Assembly (NCBI GenBank): GCA_963965975.1
Contig: OZ014411.1
Span: 12,044,501 to 12,108,500 of the forward strand
From: Xestospongia bergquistia
Taxonomy: Eukaryota; Porifera; Demospongiae; Haplosclerida; Petrosiidae
Direction: 5' to 3'
Length of the DNA stretch: 64,000 bases
Shown: positions 1 to 15,261 of the stretch, piece after piece
Numbering within the stretch: position 1 is the first letter of the stretch
Layout of the letters: every line of letters starts with the position of its first letter
Notes under the pieces: model-generated
Told to the model about the DNA's origin: nothing
Databases searched by the model: none
What the model saw: only the letters and a program-made list of their open reading frames with translations
Translations under genes and position numbers: made by a program

Positions 1-5
1 TTTAG

Positions 6-1683
6 GAGGGATTGACTCCAGTTATGTTAGCTGCAGACAATGGCCACAAAGATGTGATTTCAATTTTAATACAGAGAGGAGCTAATCTAAACATTGTTGA
101 TCTAGTAAGTGTTTATGTGCATATGTTATATTGTAAATCCAGAGCTTCACCATTATCAGCCTAATCAGGTTATTTAAAAAATCTTCTATTTACTCCATTA
201 AAACTTATGTTATGTATCCATGTTATTGCTAAGGTAATAATAATTATCCAGCATTGATTATTCAATGTTTATTTTATATATCGGCTCCGTGGATGCTTTT
301 TACTATTAATTTTATTTAGTGGTCTAGTTTGACAGTTGAAGATTTGTGTTTTATTGTAATAGGATGGAGTGATGGCTCTTCATTATGCAAGTAATAATGG
401 ACATACTGATGTTGTTGAAATATTGCTTAACGATACTACTAATATTGACATTGTTACTAAGGTAATTCAGATGATAAGAATGAGTGTGTAATCTAAGTAA
501 AATTATTTTTTCTATTTGAATTTTTAAGTCAAAATATTTACTATTAGAAGGAGTTATAAAATAAATTTGTAACAAGTAATACAGCAGATTTTGCATTTAA
601 AGACTGTTGTATATAAAAAATAATGCTTCTGAAAGTTTTAAGTAACAATGACTGAGATTTAGGTATGAAATTGATGAATGATGATGGTGAATTACAATGT
701 TAGTCTAATATTTGTATTGATAAGATTATAGTAAGATTTGTTGCGAATAGTTTGGTTAATGTAAGAGTAGTTGATATCACTGATACTTTTTTAATTAGAG
801 TTAATGTTTTGTAAGTTTGTAATGTGCTAGTGTAGTCATGTAATACATTTACAATAGTGTTAGCAGAGATAATTTAAAATCATCATAATATATTTGATTA
901 GTTGATGTTAATGGTGTTACTGTAATATACTTAGGAGGGATTGACTTCAGTTATGTTAGCTGCAGACAATGGCCACAAAGATGTGATTTCAATTTTAATA
1001 CAGAGAGGAGCTAATCTAAACATTGTTGATCTAGTAAGTGTTTATGTACATATGTTATGTTATAAATCCAGAGCTTCATCATTATCAGCCTAATCTGGTT
1101 ATTTAAAAAATCTTCTATTTATTCCATTAAAACTTATATTATGTATCCATGTTATTGTTAAGGTAATAATAGTTATCCAGTATTGATTAATCAATGTTTA
1201 TTTTATATCGGGACTGTGGATGTTTTTTACTATTAATTTTATTTATTGGTCTAATTTGACAGTTGAAGATGTGTGTTTTATTGTAATAGGATGGCTGGCT
1301 GGCTCTTCATTATGCAAGCAATAATGGACATACTGATGTTGTTGAAATATTGCTTAACCATACTACTAATATCGACATTGTTACTGAGGTAATTCACATC
1401 ATGAGAATGAGTGTGCAAAGTATGGCTGTATGAAACTTGTATCATACTATACCTACATAACTTACATTAACATTCATTCAGTGATACATTAGTAATAGGC
1501 AACCTTTTTGTCATAGTAAACCAGTACAGTCTATATCGATGTATTACTTTGTATGGTATTATTTATCTTGCCTATATTATTTAGGACAAAAGGACTCCTT
1601 TGCACTATGCTGCAAACAATGGCAGAACTGATGTTGTCACACTTTTGATTAACAGTGGAGCTAATCTAGATGCAGCTGATAAT
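6..1683 (+). CDS. Ankyrin exon block 1 (A-B-A-B-C)
   Basis: Five 99-nt, phase-0 exons, each one 33-residue ankyrin repeat: A 6-104, B 363-461, A 935-1033, B 1290-1388, C 1585-1683. Type A reads EGLTPVMLAA-NGHKDV and then a leucine-rich helix ending GANLN. Type B reads DGWLALHYASNNGHTDVVEI (or DGVMALH). Type C reads DKRTPLHYAANNGRTDVV. All keep the ankyrin TPL/ALH, GH and V--LL signature. Each acceptor is TTAG or ATAG and each donor GTAAGT, GTAATT or GTTAGT. All five are open with no stop. The exon that precedes base 6 is not in the window. Confidence 0.88.
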
Positions 1684-1756
1684 GTTAGTGCTATGTAAAT
1701 TTACTTTATTCATCATATGAGGCAACTAATCTAGTGGTGTAGAAAAAAGTTACCTA

Positions 1757-1835
<79 letters not shown>

Positions 1836-2339
1836 AAGTAACTTTTTGCTGCACTGCTAGATTAAATATATATATATATTCATATATAGACCAGAATTAA
1901 AGGACAAAAGAACAGTGCTCTCAATTTGTTGCTGACAGCAGCAAAGCAAGAGCTCTGTTCTTTTGTCCTTCAATTCTGGTCTAACCTGCTCTGTCTAAAT
2001 GATATTGAGCACTCTTCAACAGACCTAGATATTCTAGCATATATACATATATATATGTGTATATATAGTCACACTTAGGAATGCAACAAATGCTTTACTA
2101 AACCCGGATACACAAGCATGCAAAAACACTTGTCAAGTAATACTCACAGCAAAAATGTTTACTCAATATCTAGTGATACAATAAACTTGAAGAAAGAAAA
2201 CAAAACAGACATATGTAAAACAGCAGTGTGAAAGTGAATAAGATGAAAAACAAAGTTAGAATATATGTATACAGAAATTTTACTACAAATGCTAAAGTTT
2301 ACTATTATTCCGGTGAGACTAGAGATCAAAGCCCATTTC

Positions 2340-2378
<39 letters not shown>

Positions 2379-5300
2379 CACACACACAAGTGCTGATCCA
2401 GGTGGGGGGGAGGGTGATAAGGGTGGATTTCCACCCCCCTTTCCTCATGAATTACTTAATATAAATAATTTTAATAAAGCCAACAATTAATCAATTGAAA
2501 AGAACTGAATCACAAGTCATTTTTCTAGGGTTTCTTAATTTAAATTGTTCACAACATTTTTCTATACTAATTTCATAATTAAATCCTTGCATCCCTATTA
2601 AACCTAAATTGCCAAGTCTGTCAGAAGTCATTGTTGTTCGCAACCATGTGTGAATCTGCCTTAAACATGAAAATGATCTTTCTGCTTCTGTACTACCTAT
2701 TGGAAGAACTGCCAGGATACATAAAAGTTCCCTGACATTTGGATAAAAAATGGAATCAGCATCTAATTTAAGTAGACTCGTTACTGATCTTGGTTCTTTG
2801 ATACTTTCACAGTGTACTTTCCATCGTCTAAGTTCACTTTCAAAGTTATCTGGTGATGGCATCAGATGGGTCCACTTTGAAGCTAGGAGATCAGCTGTGT
2901 CACTAATATCACTTTCATCCTTTTTAGTGATGATTTCAGGAATTAAGGAGCAAAGCTCATAATGTGCCTGTTTTTCTGGTGCAAACCTACACTTTAACTC
3001 AGAAACAATTGAGTCAAGGAAGGGAATTGTAACTGTTACTTTCCACTAATCCTTTGGAGATGTAACATCTGATTTGATCTCATTGTTTGCCTTCCCTTCA
3101 GTATGCATGGCATGCCCTCATTACTCCCTATATCATCTGCCAGCTTGAGAGCTTTAGATTAAACAGAATTGTGCTGAGTAGATACATCTTCCCTTATTCT
3201 CTTGTAGACCTCTTTTACTTCATCAACCTTTTAAAGTCAAAGTAAACTTCCTGTAGTCTTCCTTAAAGGCATTCAGCAATTGGACGAATTTGTTCCAAAA
3301 GTTCTTTTGCAATCAAGAAGACGACTATGTGCTCAAATTTACAGAAAGTGTGTCGAAGTCCATTTGCATAATTGCGAGACTCAGAATCCCAGTTCCAATG
3401 ATTACCTTCTGGATATAACTGTTCCTCATCACTTGGATGGCATATTTCATTCCAAGTTTGAACAAGATATGGATACAATTAAAAAATACCTGTAAAAAGG
3501 GTATTTGGTTCAATCCATCTGGTTTTGCATAGGCCATTTATTTTAACTTTCTTTGCCTGATTAGGACAAAAACATTTGATTACCATTTCAAGAAATTGTT
3601 GGCGCTTTGGGGAGTTATCAAAGAACAAAATACTTGATGGCAGTTGTCTATCATATTTCTAATAGATGAAATTTTTGAGGAGTTGCATATTACAAGGTTT
3701 AAGGTATGTAATATGCATCCTTGGTAAATCGCATCAGGAGTAAATTTCTGAATATGGGCTTTTACAGCTGATCTTGAAGAACTCATAGAGGCTGTAGTGT
3801 CATATGCTTGCCCATGAGATTTTGTTACATCGATTTCATGACATTCAAGTACTTTTAGGATAGCCTCAGCTATCTTTTCCCCTGTGATTCTTTCTAAGAA
3901 GTGAAAATCCAAGAGGACCTCGTGTTTCTTGGCAACAAATTCAGTGTTAGTCCTAACTTCTAGAAAGCGTAAGCAAACTGATAAGATCTCATTACCATGA
4001 GAAGTTACTTCAGCTGCTATCACTGAAACGTGATGACAAATCATCAAGCAATCTCGATAAAATTGACGAATTTGTGTGGCAGCTACTTCTAGGATCTCAT
4101 TTTGGATTGTTTTGCTAATATACTTTGCATTTTTTTCGACCAGAAACTAGATGCGCCTGCAAAATGCTGTTTGTTTTGGCAAGCAGTCTTAAAATAGCTA
4201 TGAAATTACCTTCATTGAAACATGGAGGCTTGGAGAAATCTATCTTGTCTTGTTTATGTCCTTGCAGGGCCACTTTCTGGCTGGCACAAGTTAAAACTGC
4301 TTCTACTAAGACAGGTAAAATTTCAGAATTGAACAAAAATTTTTCTGATTAGTATCTGTGAGTCTACTGTCAATTCTGATTTCTGGATTGGAATAGCTAG
4401 CTTTGAAGGTGTACGATCTCTGAACTGCATGCAAGTGATAAACATTTTTGCAGTGTCTAGCAAGAATCTCGGTGGATTTGTTGTAATTGACAAAAGGGGT
4501 GTTAACAAAACTTTTGAGCTGTGCCTTCTCACTATCTGTTAAGAAAATTATGCACGGTAAGTACCAACCTCCTTTCTCCAACATCCACCATAGAAAAGTC
4601 ATGCATGCTGTTCCAACCATTTCCTTTGAAAGGATATCTTTCACTGCTGACTACCCCTTTTATAAGGAAAATATCTGTAATCCAAGCTTAAGGTTTGATT
4701 GTGTGGAATTTTTTCATTCGGTGATGTAGTAAGAACTTTGTACTTTTCAGACTCTGGTTTTTTTAATTGCTACCTCTATTAGGTTTAATGGATGATTGTG
4801 GCAAGGTGGAACAATTACACTGCTTGAATTTTCCTCACATGAGTTGGAACATTGTGCCATTCCTGATCCTGATGCAGTAATAACATCATTATCACCCGTG
4901 ATCATAGGTGTACCAAGATCATCCTCACTGGTATCTTGTTGGGGAATTTGGGATGTACTGTCTCCTGTATTCCTATGTTGCTGGGGACTCTGAGGTATAG
5001 TGGTACCAATACTGATATCTTCATCTTGTAAATTGTCATGTGGAAACTCTTGTGACAGTGAGTTACTGGTACTAGATAAGTCATTATTAATAGTAGACTG
5101 AGATGAGTGCAACTCTGAATCATGGGCCTGTGAAGATCATTGACTATAATAATCAATTCGTAACTATTATTATTACACCTTGTACTGATGTTGAGCTTGA
5201 CTGGTAAATAAAGACCTGATGTCTTTAGTACCATTGCTGCTTTTCTTTTTCCACTTTCCCATGACACAATGACATGAACTGAGGACACTTAGTCACAGCT

Positions 5301-5516
5301 GCACAGTTAAAGTTTCACCTCAAGTGTAAATACATGATCATGTTTGAAGTTAACAGTAAACTTGACAACTGCAGTGCATGATCAAAAGTGTAGTGCTACA
5401 TGTAATTTTTTGTCATGGAGTTTCAGAGTTTTACTTTAATTCCACCCCCCTTGGGAATTTCTAGATCAGCCACCCACTGATATATAAACTAAGGTAACTT
5501 TTTGCTACACTGCTAG

Positions 5517-5605
<89 letters not shown>

Positions 5606-8600
5606 ATAAATATTCATATATAGACCACAATTGAAGGACAAAAGAACAGGACTCTCACTTTGTTGCTGACAGCAGCAAAGCAAGAGCTCTGTTCTTCTGT
5701 CCTTCAATTCTGGTCTAACCTACTCTGTCTAAACAATATCGAGCACTCTTCAACAGACCTAGATATTCTAGCATATATCCATATATATATGTGTATATAT
5801 AGTCACACTTAGGAATGCAAAAAATGCTTTACTAAACCTGGATCCACAAGCATACAAAACACTTGTCAAGTAATACTCAAAAATGTTTACTCGATATCTA
5901 GTGATACAATAAACTTGAAGAAAGAAAACAAAACAGACATATGTAAAACAGCAGTGTGAAAGTGAATAAGATGAAAAACAAAGTTAGAATATATGTATAC
6001 AGAAATTTTACTACAAATGCTAAAGTTTACTATTATTCCGGAGAGACTAGAGATCAAAGCCCATTTCTCACTAAATCTAACCTATCACTTTGTGAGGCAA
6101 ACCCTGCATATCCATATATTGTTTAGTATAATAGTAATAAAAATAGTATAATAATAATAATAATATTTGTACCTCAATAGGAAATACTACATTGTGTAAC
6201 ATCAATTTAAATTCTTGCTGAAATTTATTATATTTAAATAATAACTTTGCATGCATACTTTAAGCTCTACATTGGCAGTATTATATCAAATTATCACTTA
6301 GTTTCCTTCTAATTACTCTGCACATTATAAGGGTTTACTTTTTACTCTCATAGTAAGTAGACCATTGAATTTATATTTACAGTAATTCATGCATTAGTTT
6401 CTTGTTGTAGAATGTTATTATTTTTGTCCAAAAATAATAAAAATTATTGATTTCTATATGAATTTTTATATTGTTTAAATTGTTGTCTCCCATTAGTACA
6501 TGTACTGCATAAAAAGTAATGTATATTACATGTTATAAAAGACTCATTTTATTTTTATTCAAATCATTGCTGTTAGTCACAATAGTTAAACATTTATGTG
6601 TGTCTTTAGTAACTGACAAACCATTTTTGTATCATCTCTTTGTTTTTTGAAATACATCATTGATGTTTATATAGTGACTGCAATGTTAGTCTAGAGAGAT
6701 TCATTTTAAATATCTTTGCTTGAGGACTCCTCTTTCTAAATCTCTATAGATAGCTGTTTTTATATTAATAAATGGTAATATAATATAATACTATACTGTG
6801 TTACAGTATAACTGTAGTGGAATTGTCTAATAGAACAATGTACATTGTGTTAGAACAAATATATGATTGTCTAGATAATGTGTTATCAGTTTTAGTATAT
6901 TCTCTGTTCTTGATATACAAGTAACTTTGGCTATATGTGTGTGGTACTTGTTGTTATCCTTGATTAACAAATGTTCACATGTGGGATCTGAGAGAAGATA
7001 GATTCATTAGTTGAACTTAATGGTGTTACTGTAATATATTTAGGAGAGATTGACTCCAATCATGTTAGCTGCAAGAAATGGCCACAAAGATGTGATTTCA
7101 ATTTTAATACAGAGAGGAGCTAATCTAAACTTTGTTGATTCAGTAAGTGTTTATGTACATATGTTATATTATAAATCCAGAGCTTCATCATTATCAACCT
7201 AATCTGGTTATTTAAAAAAATCTTCTATTTACTCCATTAAAACTTATGTTATGTATCCATGTTATTGTTAAGGTAATAATAGTTATCCAGTATTGATTAA
7301 TCAATGTTTATTTTATATCGGGTCCATGGATGCTTTTTACTATTAATTTTATTTAGTGGTCTAATTTGACAGATGAAGATTTGTGTTTTATTGTAATAGG
7401 ATGGCTGGCTAGCTCTTCATTATGCAAGTAATGATGGACATACTGATGTTGTTGAAATATTGCTTAACTATACTACTAATATTGACATTGTTACTGAGGT
7501 AATTCAGATGATAAGAATGAGTGTGCAATCTAACTAAAATTATTTTTTATGTTTGAATTTTTAAGTCAAAATATTTACTATTAGAAGGAGTTAAAAAATA
7601 AATTTGTAACAAATAATACAGCAGTTTTTGCAAGTAAAGTCTGTTGTATATAAAAAATAATGCTACTTAAAGTTTTAAGTAACAATGACTGAGATTTAGG
7701 TATGAAATTGATGAATGGTGATGGTGAATTACAATGTTAGTCTAATATTTGTATTGATAAGATTATAGTAAGAGTTGTTGAGAATAGGTTTGTTATTGTA
7801 AGAGTAGTTGATATCACTGATACTTTTTAAGTAGAGTTAATGTTTTGTAAGGTTGTAATGTGCTAGTGTAGTCATGTAATACATTTACAATAGTGTTAGC
7901 AGAGATAGTTTAAAATCATTATAATATATTTCATTAGTTGATGTTAATGATGATAGTGTAATATATTTAGGAGGGATTGACTCCAGTTATGTTAGCTGCA
8001 TGTAATGGCCACAAAGATGTGATTTCAATTTTAATACAGAGAGGAGCTAATCTAAACTTTGTTGATCCAGTAAGTGTTTATGTGCATATGTTATATTATA
8101 AATCCAGAGCTTCATTATTATCAGCCAAATCTAGTTATTTTAAAAAATCTTCTATTTACTCCACTAAAACTTATGTTATGTATCCATGTTATTGTTAAGG
8201 TAATAATAGTTATCCAGTATTGATTAAGCAATGTTTATTTTATATCAGGCCCGTGGACAATTTTTACTATTTATTTAGCATGTTAGCTGTCTCATTTGAC
8301 AGTTGAAAATTTGTCTTTTATTCTAATAGTATGGCTGGCTTGCTCTTCATTATGCAAGTAATAATGAACATACTGTTGTTGTTAAAATATTGCTTAACTA
8401 TACTACTAATATTGACATTGTTACTGAGGTAATTCAGATGATAAGAATGAGTGTGCAATCTAACTAAAATTATTTTTTATGTTTGAATTTTTAAGTCAAA
8501 ATATTTACTATTAGAAGGAGTTAAAAAATAAATTTGTAACAAATAATACAGCAGTTTTTGCAAGTAAAGTCTGTTGTATATAAAAAATAATGCTTCTGAA

Positions 8601-11600
8601 AGTTTTAAGTAACAATGACTAAGATTTAGGTATGAAATTGATGAATGGTGATGGTGAATTACAATGTTAGTCTAATATTTGTATTAATAAGATTATAGTA
8701 AGAGTTGTTGCGAATAGTTTGGTTAATGTAAGAGTAGTTGATATCACTGATACTTTTTTAAGTAGAGTTAATGTTTTGTAAGTTTGTAATGTCCTAGTGT
8801 AGTCATGTAATACATTTACAATAGTGTTAGCAGAGATAATTTAAAATCATCATAATATATTTGATTAGTTGATGTTAATGGTGTTACTGTAATATATTTA
8901 GGAGGGATTGACTCCAGTTATGTTAGCTGCAAGAAATGGCCACAAAGATGTGATTTCAATTTTAATACAGAGAGGAGCTAATCTAAACATTGTTGATCTA
9001 GTAAGTGTTTATGTACATATGTTATATTATAAATCCTGAGCTTCATCATTATCAGCCTAATCAGGTTATTTAAAAAATCTTCTATTTACTCCATTAAAAC
9101 TTATGTTACGTATCCATGTTATTGTTAAGGTAATAATAGTTATCCAGTATTGATTAAGCAATGTTTATTTTATATTGGGCACGTGGACACTTTTTACTAT
9201 TTGTTTAGCATGTTAGCTGTCTCATTTGACAGTTGAAGATTTGTCTTTTATTCTAATAGTATGGAGTGATGGCTCTTCATTATGCAAGTAATAATGGACA
9301 TACTGATGTTGTTGAAATATTGCTTAATCATACTACTAATATTGACGTTCTTATTAAGGTAATTCAGATGATAAAAATGAGTGTGCAACCTAAGTAAAAT
9401 TATTTTTTTATATTTGAATTTTTTAAGTCAAAATATTTACTATTAGAAGGAGCTATAAATTGAATTTGTAACAACTAATTCAGCAGACTTTGTAAATAAA
9501 GACTGTTGTATATAAAATAATGAGATTATAATAAAAGTTGTTACGAATAGTTTGGTTAATGTAAGAGTAGTTGATATCACTGATACTTTTTTAATCAGAG
9601 TTAATGTTTTGTAAGTTTGTAATGTCCTAGTGTAGTCATGTCATACATTTACAATAGTGTTAGCAGAGATAATTTACAATAATCATAATATATTTGATTA
9701 GTTGATGTTAATGGTGTTACTGTAATATATTTAGGCGGGATTGACTCCAGTTATGTTAGCTGCAAGAAATGGCCACAAAGATGTGATTTCAATTTTAATA
9801 CAGAGAGGAGCTAATCTAAACTTTGTTGATCCAGTAAGTGTTTATGTGCATATGTTATATTATAAATCCAGAGCTTCATCATTATCAGCCTAATCTGGTT
9901 ATTTAAAAATCTTCTATTTACTCCATTAAAACTTATGTTATGTATTCATGTTATTCTTAAGGTAATAATAGTTATCCAGTATTGATTAATCAATGTTTTT
10001 TTTATATGGGGTTTGTGGATGTTTTTTACTATTAATTTTATTTATTGGTCTAATTTGACAGTTGAAGATCTGTCTTTTATTTTAATAGTATGGAGTGATG
10101 GCTCTTCATTATGCAAGTAATAATGGACATACTGATGTTGTTGAAATATTGCTTCAACATACTACTAATATTAACATTGTTACTAAGGTAATTAATTCAG
10201 ATGATAAGAATGAGTGTGCAATCTAATTAAAATTAATTTTTATGTTTGAATTTTTAAGTCAAAATATTTACTATTAGAAGGAGTTAAAAAATAAATTTGT
10301 AACAAATAATACAGCAGTTTTTGCAAGTAAAGACTGTTGTATATAAAAAATAATGCTTCTGAAAGTTTTAAGTAACAATGACTGAGATTAGGTAGGTATG
10401 AAATTGATGAATGGTGATGGTGAATTACAATGTTAGTCTAATATTTGTATTAATAAGATTATAGTAAGATTTCTTTTGAATAATTTTGTTAATGTAAGAG
10501 TAGTTGATATCACTGATACTTTTTTAAGTAGAGTTAATGTTTTGTAAGTTTGTAATGTCCTAGTGTAGTCATGTAATACATTTACAATAGTGTTAGCAGA
10601 GATAATTTAAAATCATCATAATATATTTGATTAGTTGATGTTAATGGTGTTACTGTAATATATTTAGGAGGGATTGACTCCAGTTATGTTAGGTGCAAGA
10701 AATGGCCACAAAGATGTGATTTCAATTTTAATACAGAGAGGAGCTAATCTAAACGTTGTTGATTCAGTAAGTGTTTATGTACATATGTTATGTTATAAAT
10801 CCAGAGCTTCATCATTATCAGCCTAATCTGGTTATTTAAAAAAAATCTTCTATTTACTCCATTAAAACTTACGTATCCATGTTATTGTTAAGGTTATAAT
10901 AGTTATTCAGTATTGATTAATCAATGTTTAATTTATATCGGGACTGTGGATGTTTTTTACTATTAATTTTATTTATTGGTCTAATTTGACAGTTGAAGAT
11001 TTGTGTTTTATTGTAATAGGATGGCTGGCTGGCTCTTCATTATGCAAGTTATAATGGACATACTGATGTTGTTGAAATATTGCTTAATGATACTACTAAT
11101 ATTGACATTGTTACTAAGGTAATTCAGATGATAAGAATGAGTATGCAATCAAAGTAATTTTTTTTTCTATTTGAATTTTTTAAGTCAAAGTATTTACTAT
11201 TAGAAAGAGTTATAAAATACATTTGTAACAAATAATACAGCAGTTTTTGCAAGTAAAGACTGTTGTATATAAAAAGTAATGCTTCTTGAAGTTTTAATTA
11301 AAAATGACTGAGATTTAGGTATGAAATTGATGAGTGGTGATGGTGAATTACAATGTTAGTCTAATATTTGTATTAATAAGATTATAGTAAGATTTGTTTC
11401 CAATAGTTTGGTTAATGTAAGAGTAGTTGATATCACTGATACTTTTTTAAGTAGAGTTAATGTTTTGTAAGTTTGTAAAGTCCTAGTGTAGTCATGTAAT
11501 ACATTTACAATAGTGTTAGCAGAGATAATTTAAAATCATCATAATATATTTGATTAGTTGATGTTAATGGTTTTACTGTAATATATTTAGGCGGGATTGA

Positions 11601-14600
11601 CTCCAGTTATGTTAGGTGCAAGAAATGGCCACAAAGATGTGATTTCAATTTTAATACAGAGAGGAGCTAATCTAAACTTTGTTGATCCAGTAAGTGTTTA
11701 TGTGCATATGTTATATTATAAATCCAGAGCTTCATCATTATCAGCCTAATCTGGTTATTTAAAAAAATCTTCTATTTACTCCATTAAAACTTATGTTATA
11801 TATTCATGTTATTGTTAAGGTAATAATAGTTATCCAGTATTGATTAATCAATGTTTATTTTATATCGGGTTTGTGGATGTTTTTTACTATTAATTTTATT
11901 TATTGGTCTAATTTGACAGTTGAAGATTTGTGTTTTATTGTAATAGGATGGCTGGCTAGCTCTTCATTATGCAAGTAATAATGGACATACTGATGTTGTT
12001 GAAATATTGCTTAATGATACTACTAATATTGACATTGTTACTAAGGTAATTCAGATGATAAGAATGAGTGTGCAATCAAAGTAATTTTTTTTTTTCTATT
12101 TGAATTTTTTAAGTCAAAATATTTACTATTAGAAGGAGTTATAAAATAAATTTGTAACAAATAATACAGCAGTTTTTGCAAGTAAAGACTGTTGTATATA
12201 AAAAGTAATGCTTCTTGAAGTTTTAATTAAAAATGACTGAGATTTAGGTATGAAATTGATGAGTGGTGATGGTGAATTACAATGTTAGTCTAATATTTGT
12301 ATTAATAAGATTATAGTAAGATTTGTTTCGAATAGTTGGTTAATGTAAGAGGTGTTAAAATCACTGATACTTTTTAAAGTAGAGTTAATGTTTTGTAAGT
12401 TTGTAATGTCCTATTGTAGTCATGTAATACATTTACAATAGTGTTAGCAAAGATAATTTAAAATCATCATAATATATTCCATTAGTTAATGTTAATGATG
12501 TTACTGTAATATATTTAGGAGGGATTGACTCCAGTTATGTTAGGTGCAAGAAATGGCCACAAAGATGTGATTTCAATTTTAATACAGAGAGGAGCTAATC
12601 TAAACTTTGTTGATTCAGTAAGTGTTTATGTGCATATGTTATATAATAAATCCAGAGCTTCATCATTATCAGCCTAATCTGGTTATTTAAAAAAATCTTC
12701 TATTTACTCCATTAAAACTTATGTATCTATGTCAATGTTAAGGTTATAATAGTTATTCAGTATTGATTAATCAATGTTTATTTTATATCGGGACTGTGGA
12801 TGTTTTTTACTATTAATTTTATTTATTGGTCTAATTTGACAGTTGAAGATTTGTGTTTTATTGTAATAGGATGGCTGGCTAGCTCTTCATGATGCAAGTA
12901 ATAATGGATATTCTGATGTTGTTGAAATATTGCTTAACCATACTACTAATATTGACATTGTTACTAAGGTAATTCAGATGATAAGAATGAGTGTGCAATC
13001 TAACTAAAATTATTTTTTCTATTTGAATTTTTAAGTCAAAATATTTACTGTTAGAAGGAGTTATAAAATAAATTTGTAACAAGTAATACAGCAGTTTTTG
13101 CAAGTAAATACTGTAAAAATAATGCTTCTGAAAGTTTTAAGTAACAATGACTGAGATTTAGGTATGAAATTGATGAATGATGATAGTGAATTACAATGTT
13201 AGTCTAATATTTGTATGGATAAGATTATAGTAAGATTTGTTGAGAATAGTTTTGTTAATGTAAGAGTAGTTAATATCACTGATACTTTTTTAATTAGAGT
13301 TAATGTTTTGTAAGTTTGTAATGTCCTAGTGTAGTCATGTAATACATTTACAATAGTGTTAGCAGAGATAATTTTAAATCATCATAATATATTCCATTAG
13401 TTGATGTTAATGGTGTTACTGTAATATATTTAGGAGGGATTGACTCCAGTTATGTTAGCTGCAAGAAATGGCCACAAAGATGTGATTTCAATTTTAATAC
13501 AGAGAGGAGCTAATCTAAACGTTGTTGATCCAGTAAGTGTTTATGTGCATATGTTATATAATAAATCCTGAGCTTCATCATTATCAGCCTAATCTGGTTA
13601 TTTTAAAAAATCTTCTATTTACTCCATTAAAACTTATGTTATGTATCCATGTTATTGTTAAGGTAATAATAGTTATCCAGTATTGATTAAGCAATGTTTA
13701 TTTTATATTGGGCACGTGGACACTTTTTACTATTTGTTTAGCATGTTAGCTGTCTCATTTGACAGTTGAAGATTTGTCTTTTATTCTAATAGTATGGAGT
13801 GATGGCTCTTCATTATGCAAGTAATAATGGACATACTGATGTTGTTGAAATATTGCTTAATCATACTACTAATATTGACGTTCTTATTAAGGTAATTCAG
13901 ATGATAAGAATGAGTGTGCAATCTAAGTAATTTTTTTTTTTGATTTGAATTTTTAATATATAAGTCAAAGTATTTACTATTAGAAGGAGTTAAAAAATAA
14001 ATTTGTAACAAATAATACAGCAGTTTTTGTAAGTAAAGACTGTTGTATATAAAAATAATGCTTCTTAAAGTTTTAAGTAACAATGACTGAGATTTAGGTA
14101 TGAAATTGATGAATGGTGATGGTGAATTACAATGTTTGTCTAATATTTGTATTGATAAGATTATAGTAAGATATGTTGAGAATAGTTTTGTTAATGTAAG
14201 AGTAGTTGATATCACTGATACCTTTTAAAGTAGATTTAATCTTTTCTAAGTTTGTAATGTCCTAGTGTAGTCATGTAATACATTTACAATAGTGTTAGTA
14301 GAGATAATTTACAATCATCATAATATATTCCATTAGTTGATGTTAATGGTGTTACTGTAATATATTTAGAAGGGATTGACTCCAGTTATGTTAGCTGCAT
14401 GTAATGGCCACAAAGATATGATTTCAATTTTAATACAGAGAGGAGCTAATCTAAACCTTGTTAATCCAGTAAGTGTTTATGTACATATGTTATGTTATAA
14501 ATCCAGAGCTTCATCATTATCAGCCTAATCTGGTTATGTAAAAAAATCATCTATTTACTCCATTAAAACTTATGTTATGTATCCATGTTATTGTTAAGGT

Positions 14601-15191
14601 AATAATAGTTATCCAGTATTGATTAATCAATGTTTATTTTTTTATCGGGTCTGTGGATGTTTTTACTATTTAATTAGTGTGTTAGTTGTGTAATTTGACA
14701 GATGAAGATTTGTGTTTTATTGTAATAGGATGGCTGGCTGGCTCTTCATTATGCAAGTAATAATGGACATACTGATGTTGTTGAAATATTGCTTAACCAT
14801 ACTACTAATATTGACATTGTTACTGAGGTAATTCAGATGATGAGAATGAGTGTGCAAAGTATGGCTATATAAAACTTGTATCATACTATATAACATACAT
14901 TAACATTTATTCAGTGATACATTATTAATAGGCAACCTTTTTGTCATAGTAAACCAGTACAGTTTATATAGATGTATTACTTTGTATGGTATTATTTATC
15001 TTGCCTATATTATTTAGGACAAAAGGACTCCTTTGCACTATGCTGCAAACAATGGCAGAACTGATGTTGTCACACTTTTGATTAACAGTGGAGCTAATCT
15101 AGATGCAGCTGATAATGTTAGTGCTATGTAAATTTACTTTATTCATCATATGAGGCAACTAATCTAGTGGTGTAGAAAAAAGTTACCTTAG

Positions 15192-15261
<70 letters not shown>

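Noticed and set aside
351-596. Minus-strand open frames across ankyrin introns (also 12879-13103 and 13781-14215)
   Set aside because: They recur in each array unit only because the introns are copies; low-complexity composition, antisense to real exons, no domain.
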